Positions 25,454 through 35,156 of a stretch of 64,000 bases of DNA are shown one piece after another. The translations under genes and the position numbers were made by a program. The notes under the pieces were generated by a model. The model was not told where the DNA came from and made no database searches. It was given only the letters and a program-made list of their open reading frames with translations. The stretch is from Maritimibacter alkaliphilus (GTDB lineage: Bacteria > Pseudomonadota > Alphaproteobacteria > Rhodobacterales > Rhodobacteraceae), in the NCBI RefSeq assembly GCF_019801605.1, contig NZ_JAHVIT010000002.1, positions 1,426,001-1,490,000 of the forward strand, written 5' to 3'. The stretch's first letter is position 1; each line of letters opens with the position of its first letter.

Positions 25454-27658
25454 TCAGCCGATGATGCCGTTCAGCGTGGCCGAGGGACGCATCACCGCAG
25501 CGGTCTTCTCCGCGTCGGTGTGGTAGTAACCCCCGAGGTCCGCCGGGGCGCCCTGCACCGAGGCGATCTCGCCGGTGATGGTGGCTTCGCCTTCGGTCAG
25601 CGCCTTGGCGATCGGGGCGAAGTGGGCGGCCAGCTCGGTATCTTCGGTCTGGGTGGCCAGAGCCTGTGCCCAGTACATGGCGAAGAAGAAGTGGCTGTCG
25701 CGGTTGTCGGGCTCACCCACCTTGCGCGAGGGCGACTTGTTGTTGTCGAGGATGCCCTGCGTAGCGACATCCACGGCCTTGCCGAGTACACGGGCCTTCT
25801 CGTTGCCCTTGGCGTCGGCCAGGAACTTGAGGCTTTCCCCCAGTGCGCAGAACTCGCCGAGGCTGTCCCACCGCAGGTGGTTCTCTTCCTGCAGCTGCTG
25901 GACGTGCTTGGGAGCCGAGCCGCCTGCACCGGTCTCGAAGAGACCGCCGCCCTGCATCAGCTTCACGATCGAGAGCATCTTGGCCGAGGTGGCCAGCTCG
26001 AGGATCGGGAACAGGTCGGTCAGGTAGTCGCGCAGCACGTTGCCGGTGATGGCGATCGAGTTCTCACCCTTGGTGATGGTCTCGAAGGTCTTGGTGGTCG
26101 CCTTGGCGGGGGACATGATCAGGAACTTGTCCGCGACGCCCTTGGCCTCGAGGATCGGCTTCACGTACTTGATCAGCTCCGCGTCGTGGGCGCGGTCCTC
26201 GTCCAGCCAGAAGATGGCCTCGCAGCCCTCTGCCTTCTGACGTTCGATGGCCAGGTTCACCCAGTCCTCGATCGGTGCCTTGCGCGCCGAGGCGGAGCGC
26301 CAGATGTCGCCCGCTTCGACGGCGTGGCTGTGCAGCACGGTGCCGTCTTCCAGCACCATCTTCACGGTGCCGTCTTCCGGGATCTCGAAGGTCGTCGGGT
26401 GCGAGCCGTATTCTTCCGCCTTCTGCGCCATCAGGCCGATGTTCTGAACGGTGCCGGCGGTGGCCGGGTTCAGCTTGCCGTTGGCTTTGAAGAACTTGAT
26501 CGTCTCGTCGTAGACCGGCGCATAGGAGTTGTCGGGGATGACGCAGACGCAGTCATGCTCCTTGTTGTCCGGGCCCCAGCCCTTGCCGCCGGCGCGGATC
26601 AGCGCGGGCATCGAGGCGTCGATGATGACGTCGGAGGGGACGTGCAGGTTGGTGATGCCCTTGTCGGAGTTCACCATGTACATCGGCGGACGGGCCGCGG
26701 TGCACTCGTCGATGGCCGCCATGATCTCGGCGTTGTCCTTCACGCGGGCCAGCAGGTCGCCGAGGCCGGAGTTCGGGTTCACGCCGAGGGCTTTCATCTC
26801 GTCGCCGTACTTCTCGAAGACGGGCTTGAGCCATTCCTTGACCGCGTGGCCGAAGATGATCGGGTCCGAGACCTTCATCATCGTCGCCTTCAGGTGCAGG
26901 GAGAAGAGGACGCCTTCGTCCTTGGTCTTGGCGATTTCCTCGGCGAGGAAGGCATCGAGGGCCTTGGCCGACATGAAGGTCGCGTCGACGACGGTGCCCG
27001 CGGGGTAGGAGACGCCATCCTTCAGGACGGTCTCGCCGGCGGCCGTTTCCAGCACGATCTTGGCGGTCGCGGCGCCGTCGAGCGTGGCGGACACTTCGTT
27101 CGAGCAGAAGTCACCGCCCGACATGGAGGCGACGCGGGTCTTGCTGTCGGCAGACCAGTCGCCCATGCGGTGCGGGTTCGCCTTGGCGTAGTTCTTGACG
27201 GCGACGGCGGCGCGGCGGTCCGAGTTGCCTTCGCGCAGCACCGGGTTCACGGCAGAGCCCTTGATGGTGTCGTATTTCGCGCGGACGGCCTTCTCCTCGT
27301 CGGTCGAAGGCTCTTCCGGATAGTCGGGGAGGGCGTAGCCCTGCGCCTGCAGTTCCTTGACCGCGGCGACGAGTTGCGGGACCGAGGCCGAGATGTTCGG
27401 CAGCTTGATCACGTTCGCCTCGGGGGTCTTCACCAGTTCGCCGAGGATCGCAAGGTCATCGGGCTGGCGCTGCTCTTCCGTCAGGTAGTCCGGGAAGGTC
27501 GCGATGATGCGCCCGGCCAGCGAGATATCCTTGGTGCCCACCGAGACGCCTGCCGCAGCGGCGAAGGTCCGGATAATGGGCAGGAGCGAGGCGGAGGCCA
27601 GCTCCGGCGCTTCGTCCACCTTGGTATACACGATATCGGGGGTGTTCGGTTCAGCCAT
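25454..27658 (-). CDS. icd: Isocitrate dehydrogenase (NADP+), monomeric type
   Basis: This 734-residue protein is the large monomeric isocitrate dehydrogenase, which oxidises isocitrate to 2-oxoglutarate with NADP in the citric acid cycle. The N-terminus ([20 protein letters not shown]) and the SGGDFCSNE and [15 protein letters not shown] regions are typical of the family. Length is close to the usual 738-741. I chose the ATG at 27658; a TTG at 27667 would add three residues. It is monocistronic, with its own terminator, and not linked to the neighbouring operons. Confidence 0.95.
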   Translation of the reverse strand: MAEPNTPDIVYTKVDEAPELASASLLPIIRTFAAAAGVSVGTKDISLAGRIIATFPDYLTEEQRQPDDLAILGELVKTPEANVIKLPNISASVPQLVAAVKELQAQGYALPDYPEEPSTDEEKAVRAKYDTIKGSAVNPVLREGNSDRRAAVAVKNYAKANPHRMGDWSADSKTRVASMSGGDFCSNEVSATLDGAATAKIVLETAAGETVLKDGVSYPAGTVVDATFMSAKALDAFLAEEIAKTKDEGVLFSLHLKATMMKVSDPIIFGHAVKEWLKPVFEKYGDEMKALGVNPNSGLGDLLARVKDNAEIMAAIDECTAARPPMYMVNSDKGITNLHVPSDVIIDASMPALIRAGGKGWGPDNKEHDCVCVIPDNSYAPVYDETIKFFKANGKLNPATAGTVQNIGLMAQKAEEYGSHPTTFEIPEDGTVKMVLEDGTVLHSHAVEAGDIWRSASARKAPIEDWVNLAIERQKAEGCEAIFWLDEDRAHDAELIKYVKPILEAKGVADKFLIMSPAKATTKTFETITKGENSIAITGNVLRDYLTDLFPILELATSAKMLSIVKLMQGGGLFETGAGGSAPKHVQQLQEENHLRWDSLGEFCALGESLKFLADAKGNEKARVLGKAVDVATQGILDNNKSPSRKVGEPDNRDSHFFFAMYWAQALATQTEDTELAAHFAPIAKALTEGEATITGEIASVQGAPADLGGYYHTDAEKTAAVMRPSATLNGIIG

Positions 27659-27762
27659 GTTCTCCAAGCCTTTCTTGAGCCTGCAACGGCTCTATCCGAC
27701 CCTGTCGCTCAGGTCTACTGTCTGGGGGAGGGGATGCGACAATTCCCACGTAAAATGGCCGA

Positions 27763-28554
27763 TCAGAGGGGCACGACGACCGGGGATCCGCTCTCCGGAT
27801 CGGTCAGGATGCGGCAGGGAAGGTCGAAAACCGCCTCCACCGTGCGATTTGTGATCACATCCTGCGGAGCGCCCTGTGCGACGATCTCTCCCGCGCGCAG
27901 GGCGAGGATGTGATCGGCAAAACGGGCGGCCATGTTGAGGTCATGGACCACCACGATCACCGTCTTGCCGCGCACCTCCGACTGGTGGCGCAGCAGGCGG
28001 AAGATGTCGATCTGGTGGCGCGGGTCCAGCGCGCTGGTCGGTTCGTCCAGCAGCAGAGTTTCGCTGTCCTGCGCCAGCAGCATGGCAATCCACGCCCGCT
28101 GCCGTTGCCCGCCCGACAGCGCCGTCACCGGCCGGTGGGCGAGGTCGCTCAACCCGGTTTCCTCCAGCGCGGCCAAGGTGGCGGCCTCGTCCTGCGGCTC
28201 CCACTGGCGGAAGAGCCCCTGATGCGGTGTGCGCCCCTGCGCCACGAGGTCCTGTACCGTCAGCCCCTCGGGCGCGATCGGGTGCTGGGGCAGCAGGCCG
28301 ATGCGTTTCGCCCGGGCCTTGGGCGCCAGCGTGGCGATATCCGTGCCCTCCAGCAGGACCCGGCCCGCAGTGGGCGTGACGATCCGGGCGAGCGCCCGCA
28401 GCAGCGTGGATTTCCCGCAGCCGTTGGGCCCGAGGATCATCGTCACCTTGCCCTGCGGCAGGCTGACAGAGAGCCCGTCGAGCACCCTGTGCCGGTCCAG
28501 CGTGACGCTGAGCGCTTCGGTCTCCAACTGGGCGGTGCGGGTCATGTCCTTCAT
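27763..28554 (-). CDS. Iron-siderophore ABC transporter ATP-binding protein
   Basis: This 263-residue ATPase of the FecE/FepC/FhuC class has Walker A (GPNGCGKSTLL), signature LSGGQRQRAWIAM, Walker B (LLLDEPTSALD) and the switch histidine (VVHDLNMA). It starts at the ATG at 28554, overlapping the upstream permease stop by 4 bases (ATGA). It is the last gene of the iron operon and drives uptake of a ferric siderophore through the two permeases. The stop codon lies 105 bases from the icd start; I see no clear terminator between them. Confidence 0.9.
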   Translation of the reverse strand: MKDMTRTAQLETEALSVTLDRHRVLDGLSVSLPQGKVTMILGPNGCGKSTLLRALARIVTPTAGRVLLEGTDIATLAPKARAKRIGLLPQHPIAPEGLTVQDLVAQGRTPHQGLFRQWEPQDEAATLAALEETGLSDLAHRPVTALSGGQRQRAWIAMLLAQDSETLLLDEPTSALDPRHQIDIFRLLRHQSEVRGKTVIVVVHDLNMAARFADHILALRAGEIVAQGAPQDVITNRTVEAVFDLPCRILTDPESGSPVVVPL

Positions 28555-29594
28555 GAGGCGTCCTTTCGGGCGGGTCCGCGGCCCTGACGGCGGATTTGCC
28601 AGATCAGCACCGGCGCGCCGCAAAGCGCGGTGAAGATGCCCACCGGCAGCTGTGTCGGCGCGAAGGCGAGGCGCGCGGCCAGATCGGCGGCGGTGAGGAA
28701 GGTGGCGCCGAGCAGGGCGCTCAGCAGCAGGGCAGGGCCGCCGCCCGCCAACCGTCGCGCCACCGGGCCCGAGACGAAGGCCACGAAGGCGACCGGCCCC
28801 GCGACATAGACCGCAAGCGCGGTGGCCAGCACGCCCGTCAGCGCGGCGGCGACCCGCAGGGCGGTCAGCGGCAGGCCAAGAGAGGCCGCCACCTCGGCCC
28901 CGAGCGCCAGCCGCGCCATGCCGCGCTCCAGCAGGGCGGCGGCGAGGAGAAGGGCCGTGATCACGGGCAGGCCGAGGGTGAGTTCGGTGGGCCCCACGGC
29001 GTTGAGCGAACCCGCAAGCCAGCGGTAGGCGGCCTCGGCCTCCATCCCGGTGGCACGGGTCAGCAGATAATCCACGGCGGCATAGAGCATCAGGCCGATG
29101 CCCACGCCCACGAGGACGAAGCGCATCGGCTGCAAGCCGTCGCGCCATGCAAGGGCTGTGATCACAAGGGCCGTCAGCGCCACGCCCGCCACTGCGCCAC
29201 CTGCGACGGCAAGGCCGGTGGCGCCCATGAGGACGACGCTGGCGACCGCACCGAGGGCGGCGCCCGCGCTGAAGCCGATCAGGTCGGGCGAGGCGAGGTC
29301 ATTGCGGCTCAGCGTCTGGAAGAGCGCGCCCGCAAGGCCAAAGCCCGCCCCGGCGATCAGCGCCCCGGCGATCCGGGGCAGGCGCAGGCCGGTGACGATG
29401 AACTCCGCCATCGGGTCGGGGTCCGCCCCGAAGACACCCGCGATCTGCGCCAGCGTCAGGGGATAGTCGCCATGCATCATCCCCCAGAGCGCGAGGCCCG
29501 CCAGAAACGCCAGCAGCAGCGCCGCCGTCCGCAGCGCGGCCACCCGCAGGCGGAGCGAGAGGACGGGGGTCCGGAGGGTGAGGCTGCGGCTCAT
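28551..29594 (-). CDS. Iron-siderophore ABC transporter permease (FecCD family), second
   Basis: This 347-residue inner-membrane protein of the FecCD/BtuC family has about ten helices. Family motifs include LRLPRIAGALIAGAGFGLAG near the N-terminus and GPVAFVAFVSGPVARRL near the C-terminus. It overlaps both neighbours by 4 bases and pairs with the next permease as a heterodimeric channel. Confidence 0.9.
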   Translation of the reverse strand: MSRSLTLRTPVLSLRLRVAALRTAALLLAFLAGLALWGMMHGDYPLTLAQIAGVFGADPDPMAEFIVTGLRLPRIAGALIAGAGFGLAGALFQTLSRNDLASPDLIGFSAGAALGAVASVVLMGATGLAVAGGAVAGVALTALVITALAWRDGLQPMRFVLVGVGIGLMLYAAVDYLLTRATGMEAEAAYRWLAGSLNAVGPTELTLGLPVITALLLAAALLERGMARLALGAEVAASLGLPLTALRVAAALTGVLATALAVYVAGPVAFVAFVSGPVARRLAGGGPALLLSALLGATFLTAADLAARLAFAPTQLPVGIFTALCGAPVLIWQIRRQGRGPARKDAS

Positions 29595-30652
29595 CCGCGG
29601 GGCCTCCGCCGGGCGACGGCGACGAAGACCGGCCCGCCGAGCAGCGCCATCATGATGCCTGCCTGCACCTCGCCCGGGGGCAGGATCACCCGGCCCGCCG
29701 TATCCGCCAGCAGCAGGACGGCGGGGCCGATCAACAGGGTTGCGGGCAGCGCCCAGACGACGCGCGGCCCCACGAGGGCCCGGGCGAGATGCGGCGTGAC
29801 GAGGCCGAGGAAGCCGATGGGGCCTGCGAGCGCCGTGGCCGCGCCCGCCAGCACCACGGCGGCGGCGAGGGCCAGCAGCCGGGTCCGGGCGGGATGGGCG
29901 CCAAGCGCACCGGCCGTCTCCTCGCCAAGGGCGAGGCTGTCGAGGCTGCGCAGGGAGAGGACCGCCAGCAGCAGGCCTGCGAGGAAGAACGGCGCAAGCT
30001 CCGCCAGTTGCGCGGCGCGGGTGGCGCCGCCGCTGGCCAGCGAGCCGACCATCCAGAAGCGGTAGACCTCCAGCGTTTCCTGCGAGGACAGCAGTATTGC
30101 CGTGGTGCCTGCCCCGGCGAGCGCCGCGACGGCGACCCCGGCCAGCACCAGCCGTGCGGGGCCGGAGTGCAGCGGGCCGCTGAGCCCCAGCGGGACGACC
30201 ACGGCGGTGACGGCAGCCGCGCCCGCCAGCGAAGCCCAGCCAAGCGCCACGGTGCCGCCGAGCCCGAAGGCCCAGACCGCGATCACCACGGCCAGCCCGG
30301 CGCCGCTGGCCATGCCGAGGATGCCGGGATCGGCCAGCGGGTTGCGGGTGACGGATTGCATCATCAGCCCGGCGGTCGAGAGCGCCGCCCCCACCGCCAG
30401 CCCGGTCACGAGGCGCGGCAGGCGCAGCTCGCGGATCACCGTGGCCTCGGGCGAGAGGACGGTGGGATCGGTCAGCGCCGCCCAGACCTGTGCCGGCGTG
30501 ATCGCCCGGGCGCCGATCATCAGCGCGGCGAGGCAGGCCAGCAGGAGGAGCAGGCAGGCCAGGGCCAGCCGGGCGAGGCGGCGCTGGCGCGCGACGCGGC
30601 GCAGGTCGCGGGGCGCGGGAAGCGCCCCGGCGCTGAGCCCGCCGGTCGTCAT
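29591..30652 (-). CDS. Iron-siderophore ABC transporter permease (FecCD family), first
   Basis: This 353-residue inner-membrane protein shows the FecCD motifs LRLPRLVTGLAVGAALSTAG and GPIGFLGLVTPHLARALVG. About ten helices are predicted from its hydrophobic blocks. It overlaps the binding-protein gene and the second permease by 4 bases each, so the transport genes form one translationally coupled unit. Confidence 0.9.
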   Translation of the reverse strand: MTTGGLSAGALPAPRDLRRVARQRRLARLALACLLLLLACLAALMIGARAITPAQVWAALTDPTVLSPEATVIRELRLPRLVTGLAVGAALSTAGLMMQSVTRNPLADPGILGMASGAGLAVVIAVWAFGLGGTVALGWASLAGAAAVTAVVVPLGLSGPLHSGPARLVLAGVAVAALAGAGTTAILLSSQETLEVYRFWMVGSLASGGATRAAQLAELAPFFLAGLLLAVLSLRSLDSLALGEETAGALGAHPARTRLLALAAAVVLAGAATALAGPIGFLGLVTPHLARALVGPRVVWALPATLLIGPAVLLLADTAGRVILPPGEVQAGIMMALLGGPVFVAVARRRPRG

Positions 30653-31629
30653 GGCGCGAGGCCGGCCTCGACGCTGGAGGGCACCGGCGTGGCAGGGTCG
30701 CCGTCCAGCGCGGCCTCGATCATCGGCACCATCCGGTCCAGGACGTAAGGAAGGCTCAGCAGGCTGGCGTGGGAGAAGGCCGAGGCGAGCAGCGCATCGA
30801 CGGCCACCTCGCGGCCCTCGGTGTGGGCGCGCAATTCGGGCCGCAGGGCGAGGTCACGGATCGCCGCGACGTTCGCGGGGCTCACGAACCAGAGCAGCAG
30901 GTCCGCATCCAGCGGCGTGAGGTCCTCGTTCGAGAGCGTCATGGCAAAGGCCTCCGCGCCCGAGACGTCATCGACCGCCTGCGGCGTGCGGAAGCCGAGG
31001 CTGTCGAGGAACATCGAACGGATGTCCTTGGAGGTATAGGCGCCGGGGGCGTCATGGTAGAGGTAGGCGACCGTGGCCGTGGCGCCCTGCCAGTCGGGAT
31101 GGCTGGCGCGCAACGTGGCGGCGCGGTCCTCGATGGCCTTGACCTGCGCCTCGGCTTCGGCGGCGTGGCCGGTGATGAGGCCGGTGGTCCGGGCCAGCAA
31201 CTGCCAAGGCATGCCGTAGTCCTCGTAACCCTCCAGCGGGGGCACGACGGGGGCGATGCGGCTGAGCATCTCGTATTGCTGCCGCGAGATGCCGGACCAC
31301 ATCGCCTCGATCAGGTCGGGCTTGAGCGCGGCGATCTGCTCGAAGTTGATGTCGCCTTTCAGCAGCGTGGGCCGCGCCTCGCCAAGCGCGTCCTGTGCCC
31401 AGGGCCAGACGCCGCTTGGCTGGTTGCCGAACCAGTCGCGCAGGCCCACCGGCGTCACGCCGATGGCCAGCAGGTTGTCGTGGTTCAGAAAGGACAGCGT
31501 GACCACGCGCTGCGGCTGCGCCGGGATCTCGGTGGTGCCGTACTTGTGGGTGACGGTGAGGGGGAAGTCCTGCGCGGCCGCGGCAAGGGGGGCCAGCAGC
31601 AGGGCGAGAAGGGCAAGAATGCGGGGCAT
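30649..31629 (-). CDS. Iron-siderophore periplasmic binding protein
   Basis: This 326-residue protein starts with a Sec signal (MPRILALLALLLAPLAAAAQ) and is a FecB/FhuD-like class III binding protein (VVTLSFLNHDNLLAIGVTPVG, then ALKPDLIEAMW). It captures the ferric siderophore delivered by the TonB receptor. No lipobox is seen, so it is probably free in the periplasm. It lies 62 bases after the receptor gene, with a hairpin (31658-31685) between. Confidence 0.88.
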   Translation of the reverse strand: MPRILALLALLLAPLAAAAQDFPLTVTHKYGTTEIPAQPQRVVTLSFLNHDNLLAIGVTPVGLRDWFGNQPSGVWPWAQDALGEARPTLLKGDINFEQIAALKPDLIEAMWSGISRQQYEMLSRIAPVVPPLEGYEDYGMPWQLLARTTGLITGHAAEAEAQVKAIEDRAATLRASHPDWQGATATVAYLYHDAPGAYTSKDIRSMFLDSLGFRTPQAVDDVSGAEAFAMTLSNEDLTPLDADLLLWFVSPANVAAIRDLALRPELRAHTEGREVAVDALLASAFSHASLLSLPYVLDRMVPMIEAALDGDPATPVPSSVEAGLAP

Positions 31630-31657
31630 CTGGGTCTCCGGGGTGAGCGGAAGGAGA

Positions 31658-31685
31658 GGGCGCCCGCCGGCAGGGGCGGACGCCC
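31658..31685 (-). other. Hairpin between TonB receptor and binding-protein genes
   Basis: Two 5-base-pair stems (GGGCG/CGCCC and CCGCC/GGCGG) separated by one C-A mismatch enclose a 6-base loop. No U-run follows on the minus strand. It may attenuate transcription or set the ratio between receptor and importer. Confidence 0.4.
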
Positions 31686-31691
31686 GGAGCG

Positions 31692-33779
31692 TCAGAACTT
31701 CGTTGTCAGGGTCAGGGCCGCGGTCCGGCCTTCGCCGATGTAGCAGGCGCCCGAGCCGCAGGAGTTGACGTAGTACTCATCGGTCAGGTTGCGCACGGTG
31801 AAGGCCGCGTCGAACCGCTCCGTCTGGTAGCCGACCATGGCATCGTAGAGCGTGTAGGACGGGGTCTTCTGGGCGTCCGACCCATCCCAGGCCGCGCCGA
31901 CGTAACGCACGCCCGCGCCGAAGCGCCAGCCGGGCAGGGCGTCGGGGGTGTAGTTCACCCAGAGCGAGCCGAAGTTCTCGGGCACGGTGGCGATGCGGTA
32001 GCCGTCCGAATTCTCGGTATCGAGCCAGGAGAAGCCGAAATCGACCGAGACCTCGCCGAAGTCATGCTTGGCGCCCAGTTCGAGCCCCTTCACGTTCGCC
32101 TCGCCGGTCTGGATCTGGAAGCCCGGGTTGGTCGGATCGGTGATGGCGAGGTTCGACTTGGTCAGGTCGAAGGCCGCGACGGTCAGGATCGAGCGGGTGC
32201 CGGGCATCTGGTACTTCAGGCCCAGTTCCCACTGCTTGCCTTCGGTCGGCTCGAACTGGTTGCCCTCGGCATCGGTCCCGGCCACTTCCTGGGTGAAGCT
32301 CTCGGCGTAGGAGAGGTAGGGGCTCATCCCGTTCGGCGCTTCGTAGAGGATGGCAAAGCTCTTGGACCAGGCGTCGTCCTTCGCGCTCACCGTGTTGTCG
32401 GTGAAGGTGCCCGAGGTCTCGCCGGTCTCGATGTGGGCCCACCGCAGGCCGAGGTCCACGTGCAGCCGCTCGCCGAAGGTGGCGCGGTTCGTGGCATAGA
32501 CGCCGTATTCCTCGACCGTGGAGGCGGGGTAATCCGTCTGGTCGATGTCGGGATAGCCCGCGTAGACGGGGTTGTACGGGTCGATCGGCGCGATCTGTTC
32601 GCCGTAGCCATAGTCGCTGTCATAGAGCGCGCGGGAGTAGGAGGCCCCCAGCAGGGTCTTCATCCGCACGCCGTTCAGCGCCCATTGGCCCTTCAGGTTC
32701 ACGTCCGCGACCGTGTCTTCCAGCGTGTTGTGCGCGGAATAGAAGGTGCGGTTGATCGTGCCGTCCGCGTTGTAGCGGTAGTTGTCGTAGTTGTCGTAGG
32801 CCCACCAGGCGTGGTTGTAGTCCGACTCCGACTCGTGGTGGCGCAGGCGCGCGTCCAGGGTCCAGCCGTTCTCGAAATCATGTTCGACCATCGCGGTGAC
32901 CGATGTCTGCTCGGTGTTCAGCTTGTCGAAGCCCGGCTCGCCCACGAAGAGGCTGTCGGGCAGGCGCCCGCCGTAGGGCGAGTCGTAGAGCGTGCCCCAG
33001 GCCGAGGCGAACTGGATCAGCGGCTGGGTTTCGGTCTTCTGGTAGTTGAACAGCAGCTTGACCGTGGTCCGGTCCGTCGCGCGCCACGCGATCGAGGGCG
33101 CGAAGGCGAGGCTGTTGTCCTGCGTGTGATCGACCTGCGTGTCGCTGTCGCGCCAGAGCCCGACGATGCGGTAGGACAGCCGCCCGTCCGAGAGCGTGTC
33201 GGAGAAGTCGACGCCGATCTGCTTGCGGTTATGGGACCCGTACTGGAGCTGGACGATATTGTCGGCCGGCTGACCTGCGATCTTGGAGGTCGTGTCCACC
33301 ACGCCGCCGACCGATCCGTTGCCATAGAGCGCCGAGGCCGGGCCCTTCAGCGCCGCGACGCTGTCCAGCAGGAAGGTCTCGGGCTTCGTATCGTTGTAGT
33401 AGCCGAACCGCGATTGCAGCCCGTCATGGTAGGTCGAGGGGGCGAAGCCCCGGATGTTCGACCAGTCGGAGCGGTTGTCGAGGCCCCACTGGCCCGCCAC
33501 CACGCCCGGCGCATATTGCAGCGCCTGTTCGACGCTGGTCGCGCCGCGTTCGTTGATCTGCTCCTGCGTGATCACCGAGACCGACCGCGGCGTGGCCATG
33601 ATCGTCTCGCCGGTCTTGGTCACCCCGGCGGTGTCCTGCGGAATGGAGGGTCCGAAGAAACCTTCGCCCGCGGTGTCCCCCGACTCGACGGTGATGGTTT
33701 CAAGATTGATGGTCTCCTGCGCGGCCACGGCCTGCGCAGAGACCAGGAACGACAAGAGCGTCGCCTGTCCCAGCTTCAC
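31692..33779 (-). CDS. TonB-dependent siderophore receptor
   Basis: This 695-residue outer-membrane protein takes up a ferric siderophore with TonB energy. A signal peptide (VKLGQATLLSFLVSAQAVAAQ) leads into the plug domain (SVSVITQEQINERGATSVEQ, GPASALYGNGSVGG), then a 22-strand barrel ending in Phe (LTLTTKF). It resembles the FhuA/FpvA-like siderophore receptors. I chose the GTG at 33779, preceded by GGGGAG at 8 bases; the frame runs on to 33863, but that extension would read through the promoter. A TGA-N9-TCA box covers the probable -35 element. Confidence 0.92.
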   Translation of the reverse strand: MKLGQATLLSFLVSAQAVAAQETINLETITVESGDTAGEGFFGPSIPQDTAGVTKTGETIMATPRSVSVITQEQINERGATSVEQALQYAPGVVAGQWGLDNRSDWSNIRGFAPSTYHDGLQSRFGYYNDTKPETFLLDSVAALKGPASALYGNGSVGGVVDTTSKIAGQPADNIVQLQYGSHNRKQIGVDFSDTLSDGRLSYRIVGLWRDSDTQVDHTQDNSLAFAPSIAWRATDRTTVKLLFNYQKTETQPLIQFASAWGTLYDSPYGGRLPDSLFVGEPGFDKLNTEQTSVTAMVEHDFENGWTLDARLRHHESESDYNHAWWAYDNYDNYRYNADGTINRTFYSAHNTLEDTVADVNLKGQWALNGVRMKTLLGASYSRALYDSDYGYGEQIAPIDPYNPVYAGYPDIDQTDYPASTVEEYGVYATNRATFGERLHVDLGLRWAHIETGETSGTFTDNTVSAKDDAWSKSFAILYEAPNGMSPYLSYAESFTQEVAGTDAEGNQFEPTEGKQWELGLKYQMPGTRSILTVAAFDLTKSNLAITDPTNPGFQIQTGEANVKGLELGAKHDFGEVSVDFGFSWLDTENSDGYRIATVPENFGSLWVNYTPDALPGWRFGAGVRYVGAAWDGSDAQKTPSYTLYDAMVGYQTERFDAAFTVRNLTDEYYVNSCGSGACYIGEGRTAALTLTTKF

Positions 33780-33847
33780 TGTGTTTCTCCCCTGAGAGTG
33801 TCTTACCTGGCGGGATGGCTGGGTGGTACAGGGGGCGGTAGAGTAGC

Positions 33848-33862
33848 TGACTGTAATAGTCA
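33848..33862 (-). promoter_or_regulatory. Iron-responsive box candidate (TGA-N9-TCA) for the TonB receptor
   Basis: The dyad TGACTATTACAGTCA (minus strand) fits TGA-N9-TCA, the IRO / iron-Rhodo-box pattern bound by RirA-type regulators in alphaproteobacteria. It overlaps TTGACT, a good -35 hexamer, so a bound repressor would block the promoter. It also covers the stop codon of the upstream gene. A second box of the same form precedes that gene. Confidence 0.55.
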
Positions 33863-34942
33863 AGTATCGGCGGGGCTGCGGGTCCAGTAGCCTGCCACGT
33901 AATGTTGCCCGCGGGGCACGGCCCAGTCCGACCGCACCAGTTTGCGCAGCCGTTGGGCATCCGATGTCTCGCCGGCGAACCAGATGTGAGTCGCGGGGCC
34001 CCGTGCTGCGGCGGCCTCCGCCAGCGCGGCGGCGGCGCTTTCGCCCCGGCTGCGCAGCAGCAGCGTGAACCGGTCGATATGGCGCGCGGGCAGGCAGTCC
34101 GCCGCCTCGGGGTCCGCCAGTTCCAGCAGGATCAGGGGCGCGTCGCCATAGGCGGCGGCATCGAGGCTGCGCACCATGGCGGGCAGGGCGGTTTCGTCCC
34201 CGGCCATGATCAGGTCTGCCGTGGGCGCCAGCCAGCCGCCACCGGGCCCGGTCAGGCCGATGGTCCGCCGCGCCTCGGTGCCCGCCACCAGCCCCTCGGC
34301 CCAGTGACAGGTCGGGCCGTTGCCGTGGGTATAGACGTCGAACTCCAGCCAGCCCGCCTCGATGTCGAGCGCGATGATCGTGTAGGCCGGCGTATGCAGC
34401 GCGTCCGGGCCCTCGGGCCAGACAGTGCGGGCGTCGGCCCCCACGATCGGCCAGACCGGCACGCGGCCCGGGCGGGGCAGGCAGAGCCGGAAGTGCAGCC
34501 CGGTCTCCGCCAGCGGCGCCAGCCCGGTGCCCTTGAGGCGAATGCGGATGTAGTCGCGCGACAGGCGCCGCGCCTCCGCCACCTCCAGCAGGTGGAAGTT
34601 GCGCGGGTGCACGCCCACGGCCCGCGTCGCGTCATCGGACCAGCTGAGCTCGTCGATGGTCAGCCCTTCGGCATGGTGCTGAAGGAAGTGCAGGACCATG
34701 TCGCGCATCACCTGCAACATGCCCTCGTCCGCGGCGTTCAGATGCAACTCCAGCCCGCGCTCTGCCCCCTGCGCCGCCATCCGGCCATAGCCGGTGTCGC
34801 AGCTGAGTGCCTGTGCATCGCCCGACATCTGAAGGCCATGTTCCTCGCCCGCGTGGCGCAGGGCGGCCAGCAGGGCGTGGCCGTCCGGGGTGCGGCAGGT
34901 GGCGCTGAGATCGAAGGAAGACTGGGGCGACTGCGCGTTCAT
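33860..34942 (-). CDS. Siderophore-interacting protein with N-terminal DUF2218 domain
   Basis: This 360-residue protein has an N-terminal DUF2218-like domain (about residues 1-105, with GMLQVMRDMVLHFLQHHA) fused to a FAD-binding siderophore-interacting reductase (ViuB/SIP type, about 115-360; RDYIRIRLKGTG, GPGGGWLAPTADLIMAGDETALPA). It likely reduces and releases iron from the imported ferric siderophore in the cytoplasm. I chose the ATG at 34942 with AAAGGA upstream. It is the first gene of the iron block, 80 bases before the receptor. Confidence 0.88.
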   Translation of the reverse strand: MNAQSPQSSFDLSATCRTPDGHALLAALRHAGEEHGLQMSGDAQALSCDTGYGRMAAQGAERGLELHLNAADEGMLQVMRDMVLHFLQHHAEGLTIDELSWSDDATRAVGVHPRNFHLLEVAEARRLSRDYIRIRLKGTGLAPLAETGLHFRLCLPRPGRVPVWPIVGADARTVWPEGPDALHTPAYTIIALDIEAGWLEFDVYTHGNGPTCHWAEGLVAGTEARRTIGLTGPGGGWLAPTADLIMAGDETALPAMVRSLDAAAYGDAPLILLELADPEAADCLPARHIDRFTLLLRSRGESAAAALAEAAAARGPATHIWFAGETSDAQRLRKLVRSDWAVPRGQHYVAGYWTRSPADT

Positions 34943-35045
34943 GGCCGGGTCCTTTCGCAGAGGGAAGAGCAAACGGGGGCGGCACCCCCATGTACGCTTG
35001 CCTGATCGGGACCGGGCTGGCTGTCGCTCTCCTACAATTTCCGAC

Positions 35046-35060
35046 TGATTTGGTCAATCA
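35046..35060 (-). promoter_or_regulatory. Iron-responsive box candidate (TGA-N9-TCA) for the siderophore-interacting gene
   Basis: TGATTGACCAAATCA (minus strand) fits TGA-N9-TCA and contains TTGACC, a -35 hexamer followed at 17 bases by TAGGAG. It lies 104 bases before the start codon at 34942. The box-over-minus-35 layout is the same as at the TonB receptor promoter, which supports joint iron control. Confidence 0.55.
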
Positions 35061-35156
35061 TTGCGCTGCGCCAACGGCGGACCCCCGCCAGACGCCCCCG
35101 CACCGCTCTGCACCGGCCCGTATTGGCCTCGCGGCCCTGCGCTGTTGCTGAAAATC

